Assembly (NCBI GenBank): GCA_007922225.1
Contig: ML680053.1
Coordinates: 2,083,434 to 2,147,433 of the forward strand
Source of the DNA: Emydura subglobosa
Lineage: Eukaryota; Chordata; Testudines; Chelidae
Reading direction: 5' to 3'
DNA: 64,000 bases
Shown here: positions 44,506 to 56,576 of the stretch, piece after piece
Layout: each line of letters begins with the position of its first letter
How positions within the stretch are numbered: the stretch's first letter is position 1
Made by a program: the position numbers and the translations under genes
The notes under the pieces: generated by a model
Told to the model about the DNA's origin: nothing
The model's database searches: none
The model's input: the letters and a program-made list of their open reading frames with translations, nothing else

Positions 44506-46128
44506 TCCAGTATTTAGTGACATTAGCTCCAGCTATTCCACAGAGCTAGAGCCCTTCTCAGATGACTGGCCAGAAAGTTGACTGGGACCCATTTCCCTCC
44601 CGCCTTCCCTCTCTAGGCCATGCTCAGAGGATCCGTTCAGCCAAGCCGGCAAAGGCAGCCCTCCCTCTGCTCCAGCGCCGGGGAGGACTTCGGCAGAGCC
44701 GTTGCGGCACGGTAAGCTCCTTCGCCAGATGCCGTTGCTGGGGCAGCCATACGGAAATCTACCTCTTCGGGGCGGTGGGCATGATGAGTCTCTAAGTCTG
44801 GTGGAGCCTTCTCCCGGCCCTGTCTCTAATGAGGGGGTGAGGGGGATTTGCCAGGTGACGATGTGGGAGGGAAGGGTGGGGGCCAAGTGTCAAAGCCAAC
44901 TTGCACTTCTTAAAAAAACAAAGAGAAACTACGGCAGCAACTCGGGTAGGGGCCAGATTCTACAGACGGGCCAGCGTTCAGCCCAGCACCCAGCAGCTCC
45001 CATTGGGGCACCTAGCGGCTGACTTTCCAAAAAGCTTGGTGCCAAATGCAAGCGTCCCTCAGAGCCGTGGCCATCTCTCGCTGTGCCGGCTCAACCCCTT
45101 TTTTACTGAGGTGGACAATGCGGATGGGACCAGCTGTGTATTGGTAGGACGCAGCCCCCTCCCTCCACCCACCTCACTCACCGCACAGGTACTAAACAGT
45201 CATCATAAGGCAACGAGTCATCAGTGGCTGGAATTTGATCCAATGGGTCACGTTCTCCCATCACCCTCTGCTCTTTAAATCAAAGCTCAGGTCCAGTCTG
45301 TCAGCTGGGGGGCAATCTTCCCACGGCAAGGGGCAGCCTAGCTACAAGCCGTGCAGGGACTGTCCAGGCAAACGCAGCACCCTGAATCTTGTATTTCCAT
45401 CATCCCCTCCGGCTCCTTCCCCTTTGCCCAAGCACTACTCCTGTCCTCTCCCTCTGGCCCAAACCCTGGGCCTTCTGGACTCACTGGACGTTCTGCCGTT
45501 GATTTTGAGGGGACAAAGCTCTGGCGAAAAGAGTCTGTGTCCCAGGCAGCAATTTCTCCTGATGAGGCAGGTCCGGAGCCAAGCAGGAGTTGTCTTTGAG
45601 CACGCAGCGTCTGCCGCGTTTGTCTGCGCAGTCCCTGTGCGACTAGCCTTTACTTTGCAGCATGACGCGTGGGTTACTACGGCCAGCCAGCTGAGTTAGA
45701 CAGCTCCCGCGACACCTGCCGTTAGCCGCTCCGGCACGCACACTGGCAAGTGGGCTGGTTTCACTAGGAGGGGGCTAGTGGCTCAGTCCACATTTGCTGA
45801 CCTTCAGGACCCTTCGTATTTCTTCTGGCTTCCCTGGATGTGGCGGATGGGCTGGGACACAAGCTTTATTCAAGCTGGCTTGAGCAGTGAGTGGCTATCG
45901 ATCCATTCGTATTTCACGGAAGGTTTTTATAAGCAACATTCAGGTGCACAGAATTTCGGACTGGCACTTCAGAGGAAAAATGGAGTAGGCACGTTAGCCC
46001 ATTCCTGAGCTATGCTAGCCACAGCACGGCAGATCTACTCTGCAGAGCCCACTCCACTTACTGAAGGAGGCAACATTGCCTTTTAAACTGCAACAGGCTG
46101 GCGAAGGAAAGAGGGCTGAAGGAAGCAG
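44506..46128. other. Unassigned sequence
   Basis: Frames of up to 154 codons (45235-45699, plus) have no recognisable domain. No repeat was identified. Confidence 0.45.
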
Positions 46129-46269
46129 GGCCAGATCCTGCTCTCACACAGCTGTAAAATCAGAAGCACGTGCACTGAATTCAAAGTACACCGACTGAGG
46201 CGAAAGCAGAGTGAGACCCCTGGAATTCCCTCAGATTCAGAGTGGTGTAAATGAGAGCAGCATCTGGTC
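46129..46269. repeat. Short inverted-repeat element of the 'GGCCAGATCCTG...GTGTAAA' type
   Basis: The left arm 'ggccagatcctgctctcac' is inverted at the right as 'atgagagcagcatctggtc'. It contains 'gagtggtgtaaat' and has no coding capacity at 141 bp. This is the most complete example of the family in the window. Confidence 0.7.
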
Positions 46270-48521
46270 TTTGGAAGGAACATAGGGCCTAGATATTAAA
46301 TCATCGTCAAGACGAAAGAAGAGAAAGAAAGAAGAAAAAAAAGACTCCCGCTGGACACAGCTCACAGGAAATTCTTGGAATGTTTTGCCACTTTAAGAGC
46401 ATGGCCTGTTTTCAGGGAAGGCTAAAATACGACAATGTTATTTTTAGAATCATTCTTCGCGAACACCTTTTTATACTTCCTTTAAGATGGGGGTTGGTTT
46501 TTTTTTTGATTAATGGGAAACTGCATTCCTGTCTGCGGAGTTTTTTCTCTCTCCTCTTCCACACATTCTTTCACTCCAGAATGTGTTCCCGGGCTGCCCG
46601 CTTCCCAGAAAGGTCAAAATCCTCCTGAAGAAATGGAATTAGTTCTTTCAAATGAAGTGTAATAAATGTTCCTGGCTACTGGGGGGACGAGAGGGCTGGG
46701 ATTTGAGTCTGTTCATCTGATCCTGCCCAGAGATTGTGAAACTGAATTGCAAAAGCCGTTCATCTGCAGCCACCCAACTAGCACTTCAAAAACCTCCTCA
46801 ACCAGGAAGAGGCTTGAAGTTGTCAGTGGAAACTGACAAGTATAGCATAGAGAAGGCCCCAGAATGCATCTGAAGTTTGCCTGTTGATGGGTTAACTCCA
46901 TCGTTTGCCTGCAGCCGCTTCTACATTAGAGATCTGGCTGTTGCTATCACAAGAGTGGAAGCTGGGATAACAACGGAGGAGATTTTGGCAGTACTGGCCT
47001 AGTGCAGACAGGCCTTCTGCCTGACAGCTGCACGCTGGTCCCAGGTCTGTGGTAGCAGCCCTCCTGGCATGGGAATGGGGTTACTGGGAGAGCAGCCGGG
47101 CTGGTGCTGGGAAGATTGGTTCTAGCTCCTTCTTCCTCTGCTCAGTCAAGCAATTACCCCCCACGCACACACCAGCTCTCACCTCATTCTGTGGGCTGCA
47201 GGAGGGAGGATTGGGCCATTCAATGTGACTAATTCCAGTATGCCACCGTGAGTTTCTGTGGCCAGGATCTGGGCACAGTCTCTCTAGTTGTTGTACCACA
47301 CTGACAGGGGGCCCAACACCGCCACCCGCTCCTCTCACAGATTAAAAACTAACCACGGCGCAGATCCTAGTGTTCATCTTTCCAGTGACTTCTCTGGGCT
47401 TTGGGTCAGGCCAGCAGGCTTCACAGGACTGGGAACGTAAGACGGGAGCCTTTTTGCTGGGTTTAGTGGAACAAAGAAGAACGGAGGCCCACGAGCGGAG
47501 GCCCAGTGCTTTGGAGGAAGGCGTCAACCCCACAGAAGGGACTTCACTGCGCAGCACCAGACAACGGGAGAGATTTCTTCCTGACCCTGGCTAAGGGGGG
47601 CGTTTACGCCCGGAGACACTGGCATTGGTAGCATGTCGTTCTTCTGCCAGCTGATGTCTAATCCTGTTCTGAACTTTAATACACTGCCTGCTGGGATTCT
47701 GAAGAGACAGGATGGGGGGAAGCAGAGCTGGGCCGGAGCCACAGCGTCTGACTCCTAATCTGAAACTGACACACAGATTGAGACCGCCTTGACACGGGGG
47801 CATCCCGAGGTTCAACAAGACCAGTTTCAACCTGCTTTCACACTCACTCGGCCTCGGAGGGTTTGAACACAGTTTGCCAGAGTGGACCAGCCAGGACTGT
47901 TTAGAAATGGTGTCTGAAAGCCACGCAGGACACTAGAGATGGACGTTCTGCAGCTGCGCGTTAAAGAGGGCATGCCACATTACCCACGGGCTGGTGATTC
48001 CTAGACCAGCGACTCTGAAAACGAAGCAGGGACCCGAGCAGTTCTAAGGCTGATCACCACCTAGGTTAGCGGGGGACCCAGACACGCCCAGCGCAGAGCC
48101 CAGCTCTCTCGGTTAGGGAGGGACCCCACGGCCCCCCGTGTTGCAGGCTAGGTAGAGATCAATCTCTGATCAATCCACTGGATTGTTCTTGGACACACCA
48201 GCCAGACAAGCTGCATTTTGTCTGACCTGGGCGTGCTCACCTAGCGCGGAGAAAGGCCCAAGCGGCATGGCGGGGATCTGGGCAAAGCCGTGTCTGCTAT
48301 GCCCCCCTCTAGCTTGATCCCTCACTCCCGAAACCAAGATCTACACTTGCAAATGCTCGTGCTCTCTCTCTGGCTTGAGGATACCCAGAGGGATGCAGCC
48401 TCCCGATCTCCTTTCACTCCACCACCCTCAATGAGCTTCCTCACAGATCGCTCCGTAGGGAAAGAACTAAATAACCCCTTCAAATGACAGAAAACCTGCT
48501 GGAGCAGCAGCCTGACCCTAA
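46270..48521. other. Mostly unassigned
   Basis: A short T tract lies at about 46499-46509. A possible small inverted element lies at about 46916-47012: left arm 'cttctacattagagatctgg', right arm 'tggcctagtgcagacaggcc'. The remaining frames are below 100 codons and unremarkable. Confidence 0.4.
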
Positions 48522-49067
48522 GGTTACCAGGTGTCTGGTCGAAAAGGGAACCTGGCAGTGCTGACCGGACACAAAAAGTCCAGTTACCCGCAGTAACCGG
48601 CCTCCATCACTGGGGATGGGAGAGGAGCTGCTGACAGAGAGAATCCAGCTCCAGCCTCTCGGGCAGAGAGGTCGGCACCAGCACTGGCTGCCTGCGGAGT
48701 GATTCTGTCCAGCCCCCCTTCCCCCTGCCCCGCTGTGCCCCAATTGTCCCCACTCCGGCCCCTTGCTTTGGGGACCAACCACCCCCCTGCGCCCTGCCAT
48801 GCCCGATCAGGCAGGCAGGCAGGCTCTGCGTCAACTCCTCCCAGCCCAGATCTGCAGGCGGCAGGTGGGTCCCGGGACGGGGAGTGAGTGATGTGGACCG
48901 GAGGAGGAAGGGGAAGAAAGAGGCCTAGTGACAGAGGGAGAGGGGAGAGGAGCAACTAGGAGCCAGGGAAGAGGTGGAGATAGGGGTGGAGTGGGGAGGG
49001 GGCGTGGCCTCAGGGAAAGGGGTGGGGCAGACATGTCCAGTTTTCAGCAATTAGAAAGTTGGCAACC
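48522..49067. mobile_element. Non-autonomous DNA element, GGTTRCCA ends, CTAA flanks
   Basis: The left terminus GGTTACCAGGTGTCTGG is matched by an inverted right terminus (reverse complement GGTTGCCAACTTTCTAA). The first eight bases are GGTTRCCA at both ends. Each end is flanked by CTAA (48518-48521 and 49068-49071). A 3-4 bp TAA-type duplication fits PIF/Harbinger-like insertion, but the superfamily is inference. The 546-bp interior is GC- and purine-rich with no transposase. The 123-codon frame in it is incidental. Confidence 0.65.
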
Positions 49068-49071
49068 CTAA

Positions 49072-50741
49072 GTTATTACCAGAGTCCTTAGACATAATTC
49101 TTAATTCTCCCGCCCCCCCCAAAAAGACCTATTCAGTATGATGCAACAGTCCAGCACGCTGAGTGCTCCGGGTTTATGGCCAGGGTTCAACGCGCTGACG
49201 AGGGAGGGACACACATGGCAGTCGAGTGCCCCCGCCACCCCCCCTACAAATGTTCGCATTTATAGCCATGCCGCTCTGGGGGAAATCAATAGCAGGAGAG
49301 ATCCTGAGACATTTCTGTGGGGACTCAGGGCGGTTTTAAGCTCCTGCAACGGTAACTTCAGTTCAGGATTTGGAATCAGTGCAGATTTTGCAGAAGGTCA
49401 CGTTACCAGAGGATCGGGGTTAATACCTGCATCTGATTTACTGCTGGCAGGAACAATGCCCCTTTGAGACACTGCCCGGAGCATTATCAGCGGGCAAGCC
49501 CCGCCTCCCACACACGTTGATTGTGACCCATCTGGGCTTCATTGACATACGGAAATGGGCCAAAGTCTGCTCTCAGACCTGCAGATTCAACCTCGAGGGC
49601 GGCACTCTTTGTGTCAGCACCCCTCTTACTAATCTGCCACAAGGGCCTATCCTGGGGATGGTTTATACCCCTAGAAAGGGCCTGGCATTCCCCTCCCTCT
49701 ACAGCTTCAAAGCCTGGCATTGCTGGCGCAGCCTAGCGGAGGAAGGCAAGCCCCAATTCCAAGCAGATTCCTGCATCGGAGCCTTTCAGACGCAGCTGTC
49801 ACAAGCCCAGGTCCAGTCTGCTCCGCGTTACACACTGCAGCGAGACGAAGCACCTGGCTTCTGTGGCGCGGGGGCCAGCCGCCTTCCCCTCACTCCCCGC
49901 AGCAGGCTACAATTTCAGTCCCTGCACTGCCTGTTCCCCAAACACCACACACGAGCCCCAGAGCAAGGGCTTCTTGGAAGAGTCAATGCTGCCCCCAGCG
50001 TCCTGAGCCGGTATTCGCCCTCTGAACGGTTGGACACCGAGAGATGCTGGCTGCCCAGCTGAATGCCTTGCCTCCGAGGTAGCTGCAGTTTAGAGGCAAG
50101 GCAATTTGTGTTTGTAACATCCCCTGGGATCCTTCAGGTCTGAAAAGCACTGTAGGAATACAAAAGACTGTGGGGTTTATACTGATGCCCACTGAAATGA
50201 TGGGTCAAGGTCTGCTCGTTAGCAGGTGGACTAACTTGGTCACTCGCTAAGTAGAACAGAATTACCTGATACTTAATCTACAAACAGGTAGGGAGACTGC
50301 ATTTATCTGGCCCTTCACTGGAGCACAGAAGCATCTCACACGCCAATTAACTTGTCCGTCACCCCGGCTGCTTTCTCTTGCTAACACTCTTCTGCCTGTT
50401 CATTTCTGCTTGTGGTCCCTGCTAAAAAACACACGAGGGATAAATCTTTTGCCGTGTACTGGGTTTTTTCTTTCCTTTGATGTCCCGCTGCCCTCCTCAA
50501 ATAGAAAAAAAAAATCAAGCCAACAACCCAGTCCTTACAAATGCCGGAATGAAGACAATGAATTGGCAACGTGCTGTAACCACTCAGATTTGTTCACCAT
50601 TCCCCGAAAGCCAGATTTTCAACTCCAAACCCACACTAGGGTCTGCGGCTGCTCTTCCGTCTGAATGTTGCTGTTTGGTATTAATGGTGGGGCATGGCAG
50701 TATTTTAATCACTGCATGTGGTTAATGCAGAAAGAGGGAGA
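49072..50741. other. Unassigned sequence
   Basis: The longest frame (49517-50062, 181 codons, plus) contains no domain and no repeat similarity that I can see. A run of nine A lies near 50504. Confidence 0.45.
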
Positions 50742-50766
50742 ATGTGTGTGCGTGTGAGAGAGAGAA
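50742..50766. repeat. Compound GT/GA microsatellite
   Basis: 'gtgtgtgcgtgtgagagagagaaaa' is directly visible. Confidence 0.85.
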
Positions 50767-50844
50767 AAGCCCATAGAGAAAGGTTATGAGACTAAAATGA
50801 GATGGAAGTGAGTCAGATCTCTTTGGATCCTATTCCCAGGTTCA

Positions 50845-50940
50845 TCGTTCGACCCCGGCCGCGGTCACGTAATCTCTCTGCGCCTCTGGAAAACGGGGAT
50901 AATTATACCTACCTCGCTTGGGTGCTGAGAGGCGTGACCC
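50845..50940 (+). mobile_element. SINE fragment
   Basis: 'gtaatctctctgcgcctctggaaaacggggataattatacctacctcgctt' is the plus-strand core of a MIR-like SINE. Confidence 0.65.
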
Positions 50941-51284
50941 CAAGGAGGAGCGACGTGGTTGAAGCAACAGCTGAGAGTTCATTTTGGATGGACTCCACCA
51001 GAGGGGAAAACGTTAGTCACCTGGGACCCGAAAAGAGGAGACTGCAGTAGCAGAGCTGGGAAATGGTTGGGGCCCGGGCGAGCAGGGCAGAAAGGAGAGC
51101 CTGGATCAGGAGGGATGTGGAGGAAAAAGAGACGGCACGGCAGGTGACGGCAGGGACTGGGGATTGGCGAAGGAGAGAACTTGCTGGTGATGGGCACGGG
51201 GAAGACAGAAAAGTGCGGCTGTCCACTCTAATGGATTACAGGCAGTTTGGGAGGAAGAGGATCTCGGCGCTGGCTATACTGGGT
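50941..51284. other. Unassigned purine-rich sequence
   Basis: G/A-rich, with no gene or repeat family recognised. Confidence 0.45.
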
Positions 51285-51440
51285 TTGAGAGGCAGCACGG
51301 CCAGCTGGTTGCACTGAGATCCGGGCTCTAGTCCCTGCACCGATCTGCTGTGTGACCTTGAGTCACTCAACTTTCCTCCTCTGTGCCTCTGTTTCCCTCC
51401 CACCCTTCGTCTGTTTAAATTGCGAACTCTTCAGCTCACT
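51285..51440 (+). mobile_element. MIR/tRNA-headed SINE
   Basis: 'gaggcagcacggccagctgg', 'gatccgggctctagtcc', 'ctgctgtgtgaccttgagtcactcaac' and 'tgcctctgtttccctccc' follow plus-strand order. Confidence 0.82.
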
Positions 51441-51449
51441 GTGTGTTGA

Positions 51450-51545
51450 CATACAAAGGAGCCCACAGTGACCCAGGGACTTGCCCACGGTCACACGGGG
51501 AGTCTGGAGCAAAGCCAGGAAGTGAGCCCAGGTCTCCCCAGAGCT
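51450..51545 (-). mobile_element. MIR/CORE-type SINE fragment
   Basis: 'agtgacccagggacttgcccacggtcacacggggagtctggagcaaagccaggaagtgagcccaggtctcccc' is the minus-strand core. It lies tail to tail with the preceding plus-strand copy. Confidence 0.85.
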
Positions 51546-53154
51546 TTACCCACAAGAACGTCCTTCCTCAGGACCCGGCCTCCCTTAAACGGCTTAAGCT
51601 CCTGAACACCCTCCACGTCCACTGTCTCCCATGGGAGCAAAGGGCGTCAGCCTCTCCAAGCAGCGTGCCACAAATGGCTGATCTGCTCGCGCAGCGCGCG
51701 GAGAGCCTGTTTTACAAGGCCACAGCTGTTGCACAGGATGCAACTGAAGACACCAAAGCTTTCAGCAACAATCATTTCTTTAAGCAGGCAGGAGAAGAGC
51801 ACATTGTTTCCAGAGGTCCGGGGATAACAATGAAAACCAGGGCCATTGTTTTTGCTCAGCTTCCCCGCAGTGGAGCAGTGCATTTAAGAAAAACCCGGGA
51901 GAGCTGATTCTCCAGTCTGCTGCCACGCTGGTATGATGACAGTGTAACTCCGCCGAAATCAATGATCCCGGCGTAACAGAGAGAAGAATCGGGCCCCTGA
52001 TGTTTAAAATCCAAAGGACTTTCCCCCAGACACTGCAATCAACAGGAAAGGACAGATCACAGCCAGAGCTCAAGAAACCTCCACTGTATCCCTGGAGTCA
52101 CAGGCCAACACTGCCAAAGCATTTCCACAGAGAAGCGCAACCAGGTTTTCAAGCACACAAGTTGTTCTTATTCAGCCATGCCCCGAGGGGAGCTGCCTCC
52201 GTCAATTCCAACCCTTAACCCAATAACCCACCCTGGCTCTCCGCTCTGCACATCTCCGGGGACTCGAGGACACTTCCTCCTCAATGAAAAACCACAAGAT
52301 AAATACAGCAGGGACACATCAGACCGGGCGAATATGGGGACTCTGCAAAACAGAGTCGTTAGAGAGATGCAGCCATGCACACATAACACACAAAGATGTG
52401 CAACCCCATTCCCATCTGTCTCTCCGCACAAAAACCCATGTTATTGACTTCCCAAACCGCTTCGGTCCCAGAGATCTTTTGAAAACAGGCTTTTTTGTGC
52501 ACCAATAATAGTCAAGTCAGCTGCAAAACTAAGAAGGAGATGGCCTTGGAGACTGCAGCCAAAACAGCTACAGCTGTGGAAGGGGCAGTTAGCTGTACAG
52601 ATTCCTAATGTGGGGTTGTTTTCAGGTCACAGGTAAAATGAAAGAGCCAAATTCACCCTCAATTGAGGTCCACGGAGGTGGGTTTCTTCCCTTAAGCAGA
52701 GCCATGCAACATGTTCGCAAATTTGTCAATATTTATTTGTTTGGCTTCACGTGATGTAACTGAATGGGACTCTTCTTCATTTGATTGTTTCCCTACGGCT
52801 CCTAACTGTACTTTATCAACTCCTTTCCACCCCTCTTTACTAGGACAGAGAGTGTCCCCTTTAATAAATCCTCCCCTAAGCAACGTGTCTGACCGGACCT
52901 TGTGCTCCTTTCCTCTGCACCTGTCAGCTTTCCCCCAGCCCTTCATTTACAAACTCCTCTACAACCTTTTTAAGTTTACACGGAAGGTTTGTCAGACCTG
53001 AAACTCAAAGGGCTGTGGGAGCCAAATCCACGGTGCGTTTCGGATGAGCTGGAGATGGAAGACCACTGAGTTTTGAACAGATCTATTTGAAGTCACTTTT
53101 ACCTGATTCTGTATTTGCCATTTAACCCTTGGCGGTTCTATGAGAATTATTCAT
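51546..53154. other. Mostly unassigned; one short repeat
   Basis: At about 51930-52000 'tgatgacagtgtaactccgccgaaatcaatgatcccggcgtaacag' belongs to the GGTGTAAAT-type repeat. The rest shows no gene. The 96-codon plus frame (52711-53001) has no domain that I recognise. Confidence 0.4.
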
Positions 53155-53365
53155 TAGTCCTAGTGTGGTCATGCTTAGAGGCCCCAACCAAAATCAGGGC
53201 CCCATTGTGCTAGGCCCTGTACAGAGACTAAAAGAAAGCCCCCGCCTCAAAGAGCTTCCAGTCTAAAGGAGAGATTCTTATTCCCGTTATGAGGCACAGA
53301 GAGACTAAGTGACTTGCCCCAGTCACACAGGAAGACTCCGGCAGAATCACACCCACACAAGCCCA
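53155..53365 (-). mobile_element. MIR/CORE-type SINE
   Basis: 'agggccccattgtgctaggccctgtacagagac', 'cctcaaagagcttccagtctaaagg' and 'gagactaagtgacttgccccagtcacacaggaag' run in minus-strand order. Confidence 0.9.
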
Positions 53366-54757
53366 TCCTTCCTCTCTGGTTCTTCGCCACGACTTCATCA
53401 CGGTCACTTTGCCTAGACACTGCCCAACAGCTGCTTCCTAGTGCTGGTGGGAGCTGTGCACTCCAGCATCAAAGGCGCATGCCAAACTGATGGCGGGGGT
53501 GAGGTAGTTCACGCCTGGCTGCTCTAACGTGGGGACTGCAGGCCCCAGATCTGTACTGTGCGGAGCTCAGCAAATCCTGTCTGCTGGCTGCAGAGTCAGA
53601 GAGATAGCGTTCGGCCCTGTCTGCAGCCGGCAAACAACTGTGCGCTCTAAGCACATTTTAATTGTTTTCAACACTAAGCACATTAAGCAGGTTTTAAACG
53701 CAGTTGTAGCTAAACCTGATTAGAACACTGTTACAACACAGCAATGGTGCCAAACAAAAAAGCCAGGTTAAACTGGCTCCAGGGCACACGTTTCCAGACT
53801 TGCTTGGGGGTGAGGTGGGGTTGGGGCTACCCCGAGTCTCCATCGAACCCCAATTGGAATAGTTCACAACATCCTCCCCCTGTTCATAGCATACGGAGGG
53901 GGGGGGGTTCTCCAAACAAAACAAACAAGCAAAGAAAAGGTCCTTTTCTCTCTTTCCCTTGAGAGGGGACTGAAAAGAAAAGCAAAGAAAAGGGTGGTCT
54001 GTCTCTTAGGCAGCCGTTGGGACTCGGTTAATCAGCTGGAATAGATTTGTGTCTGTCTCTAGGCCCCTCTTCTTGGGTCGCCCCACTTTGTACCTGGTCC
54101 ATGCAGCCTCATGGCTTGCCGTTGTCTCCCTCTTTGCTGATCTGTCTCAGCGGTCAGCAATCTCTGCCGTCTTCTCCATAGCCGGCACCTCTTGCCGTGG
54201 CAGGCTTTCCCCGTTTAAGCTTCCTCTTCTGGTCCTACCCCGTTTTACAGATACGCCTGGTTAGTGCTGGCTGAGGCCATCAGAGCCAGTTAGCCTCCTC
54301 TCTACTGGAGTGAGGTGTGTCCCTCCCCACCTCAGCCAGGCACCTACTGTAAATAAGTACGAGCTCATTTCGCCATATGTCCCATTCTTCACCAGAAGCT
54401 GTGGGTGGGGGTTGAACTGGGCTGGCTCGCAGCTATTTAAGAACCGGGTACTTTCCCCAGGCGGGTGCAGCTAAGCTTTTCTTTTACAGATATCTCCAGC
54501 TCTCTTTTGGCTGTGGGCAAAACCTTCAACCTGTGAACTAAAGGAAAGAAGCAAACAAGATTTGCCTGAGTCTGCAGACAGCCTGAAAGAATAGCCCTAG
54601 GAGAGGTGTGAACGGCCCCTATGCCACAAAAGTGTGAACTCCGAAGCCCGGCAAGCGCAACGTAAACAGCCCCATTGTTAATTTGCTGCTGATTAAAGCC
54701 TGCAGGAGAGGGAAACAATGAGATCACACCACTGCCCACCTCAAAAGTTCAACAATC
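53366..54757. other. Unassigned sequence
   Basis: A ten-G tract lies at 53898-53907. Positions 53960-54310 are pyrimidine-rich on the plus strand and might be an old element, but no ends were found. Confidence 0.4.
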
Positions 54758-54830
54758 GTGAGTCGGATCCCCCCAAAATCATGAGATTTTTTTTTAAAAA
54801 AAAAAACCAGTTTCTGCGTCAAAGATTATA
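54758..54830 (+). repeat. Fragment of the 'AAAATCATGAG' dispersed repeat
   Basis: 'aacaatcgtgagtcggatccccccaaaatcatgag' is followed by a T/A tract (about nine T then eleven A). This matches the first block of the copies at 23736 and 56577. Confidence 0.6.
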
Positions 54831-54837
54831 TCAATCA

Positions 54838-54935
54838 TTTGTATTGCTGCAGCGCCGTGCAGCCTGACTCACGGACCAGGGCCCCGTTGTGCTAGGTGCT
54901 GTACAAACCAAGAACAAAAAGATAGCCCGTACTGT
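54838..54935 (-). mobile_element. SINE fragment
   Basis: 'ccagggccccgttgtgctaggtgctgtacaaaccaagaacaaaaagatagccc' is the minus-strand 3' block of the MIR/CORE-type SINE. Confidence 0.8.
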
Positions 54936-56576
54936 GGTTCTTGTCGTTCTTTTGATGTTTGTACTCCCATACGTGCGCAATTAGTGCGGCCAACTCCCGC
55001 CGTGTATCGAGTAGGATGAGCCGGGCCCCACTCCAGGAGCTCTCACTGCTGCGTGATGAGTGGGGCCAAATCGCCTGCTTCTCCCCAAAGCAACATTTAA
55101 TTCATTTATTCTGTGTCCCGCTCTCCCCCCCCAGCCCCATATCTACGCCCTCCCCAGGCCAGCAATTAACTCTGTCCACCTACATTGATTCTGCCCCCAC
55201 AACCCTCACATCTGCTCCTCCTGCAGCTCCAGGGGTTCTTTACCCCACCTCTCCCGGGCCTAGGCAGGTAGTTCCAGCCTCCTGCCCCCACGCTACTCCT
55301 GACTGAGAGCAGACGGACCCATTGCTCACAGGAGGGGAAGGTTGATGAAAGATCACCCGAGCTCTTTCCCCAACCCCTACCCAAAATCTCCTCTTGGCGC
55401 CTCTGCCGGCCTCCCTGTGCTGCACTGATTGGCTGCTCTTCCCCAGGAGGTGGGGCAAGTGGGGCAGGCAGCCAATCAGAGCCTGCTCACGCCTCCCCCA
55501 GGCATAGACAGAAATCTGGAGAGGGCTGGAGCTTCTCCGGTCATGCACAGACTGATCCCAGCCCCGGCCAGCCCCGCCCGGAAATGGCCAAGAGTTGGCA
55601 GCGCAGATTTTATGAGGATCTGCACGATCTGCTGGGAACAGCATCTCGGTTGGGCAGCACAAGTGGGAGGAGCCTGGGTTATGGATGGGGCTTGGAAGAA
55701 TATTATGCCCCTCTTTTTTTTCCCTCTGGGCCACTCTTCCTTTTAGCTGTCCAAAAAGCCAGCTGCACTTGTATCAGCCTGGACTGACGGAACCGTGGGG
55801 AGTACGGATACTCTCCCCATGGCAAACGGCAATCCCAGGACGTTCTCTAGCAGCACATACAGCCTTAACTGCAACTCTCCTCTGGGCTTAAGCGGTGCCT
55901 ACGTCTCCTGCAGGGGGGTGAATTTCACCCTGAAAGAAGGCCGTGTCTTGCAATCCAGCCTTGTCGGGAGCACGTTCTGACCTCCGTCCCAAGCACTGGA
56001 GGATGACTGAACCCAATCAGAACATCTGTCCTGCAAGAAACCGTCCTCAGGCCTCATTTTTGCACAGCTGGAGGATTACACGATCTGGGAGGGGGGAAAA
56101 CCCAACAGCTTGCAAAGGGTTTGAGGTTCAATCTGAAACAGATTGGGAACGTATCTAGATATTTTAGGTAGGTTTTGGTTTGCAGATCTGCAGTAGGTCC
56201 CTGCAGTGGTTTCCTGGAGTCTGCTTCTTGCTGTCCTGTGCAAGTGATGAGCATATGGTCACACAAAAAATTGATTTTAGGGATAGAGTCAACCTGAAAT
56301 CTAGTCATTTTCAAAGAAAGGCGTTAAAGCTCTCCTCCGGTATTAGACCTGTCCCTGAGTCCCCTCTTGTGGTCTGACAATCATTTTTCTTGCTTTTACC
56401 AAATATTTTTCCCTCTCTCCTCTGTGGCTGTGGGAAAAATCTCTCAGAATCCACAGGGGAAACTGACGACCCAGGGGAAAGCACATCAATGGAAAAACTC
56501 AGCTTCAGATCTGAACTTGACAGTACTGAATATTACAAAATGATTAGGCCTCTGCCAGAACTGCAAACCCACAAGC
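54936..56576. other. Mostly unassigned; contains an inverted CCAAT pair
   Basis: Apart from the inverted repeat at 55425-55479 nothing was recognised. The 164-codon minus frame (55240-55734) overlaps it and shows no domain. Confidence 0.4.
55425..55479. repeat. Perfect 12-bp inverted repeat containing CCAAT boxes
   Basis: CTGATTGGCTGC (55425-55436) and GCAGCCAATCAG (55468-55479) are exact reverse complements separated by 31 bases. Each contains a CCAAT/NF-Y-like core (ATTGG / CCAAT). It could be a paired factor site or a fold-back remnant of a repeat. Confidence 0.6.
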
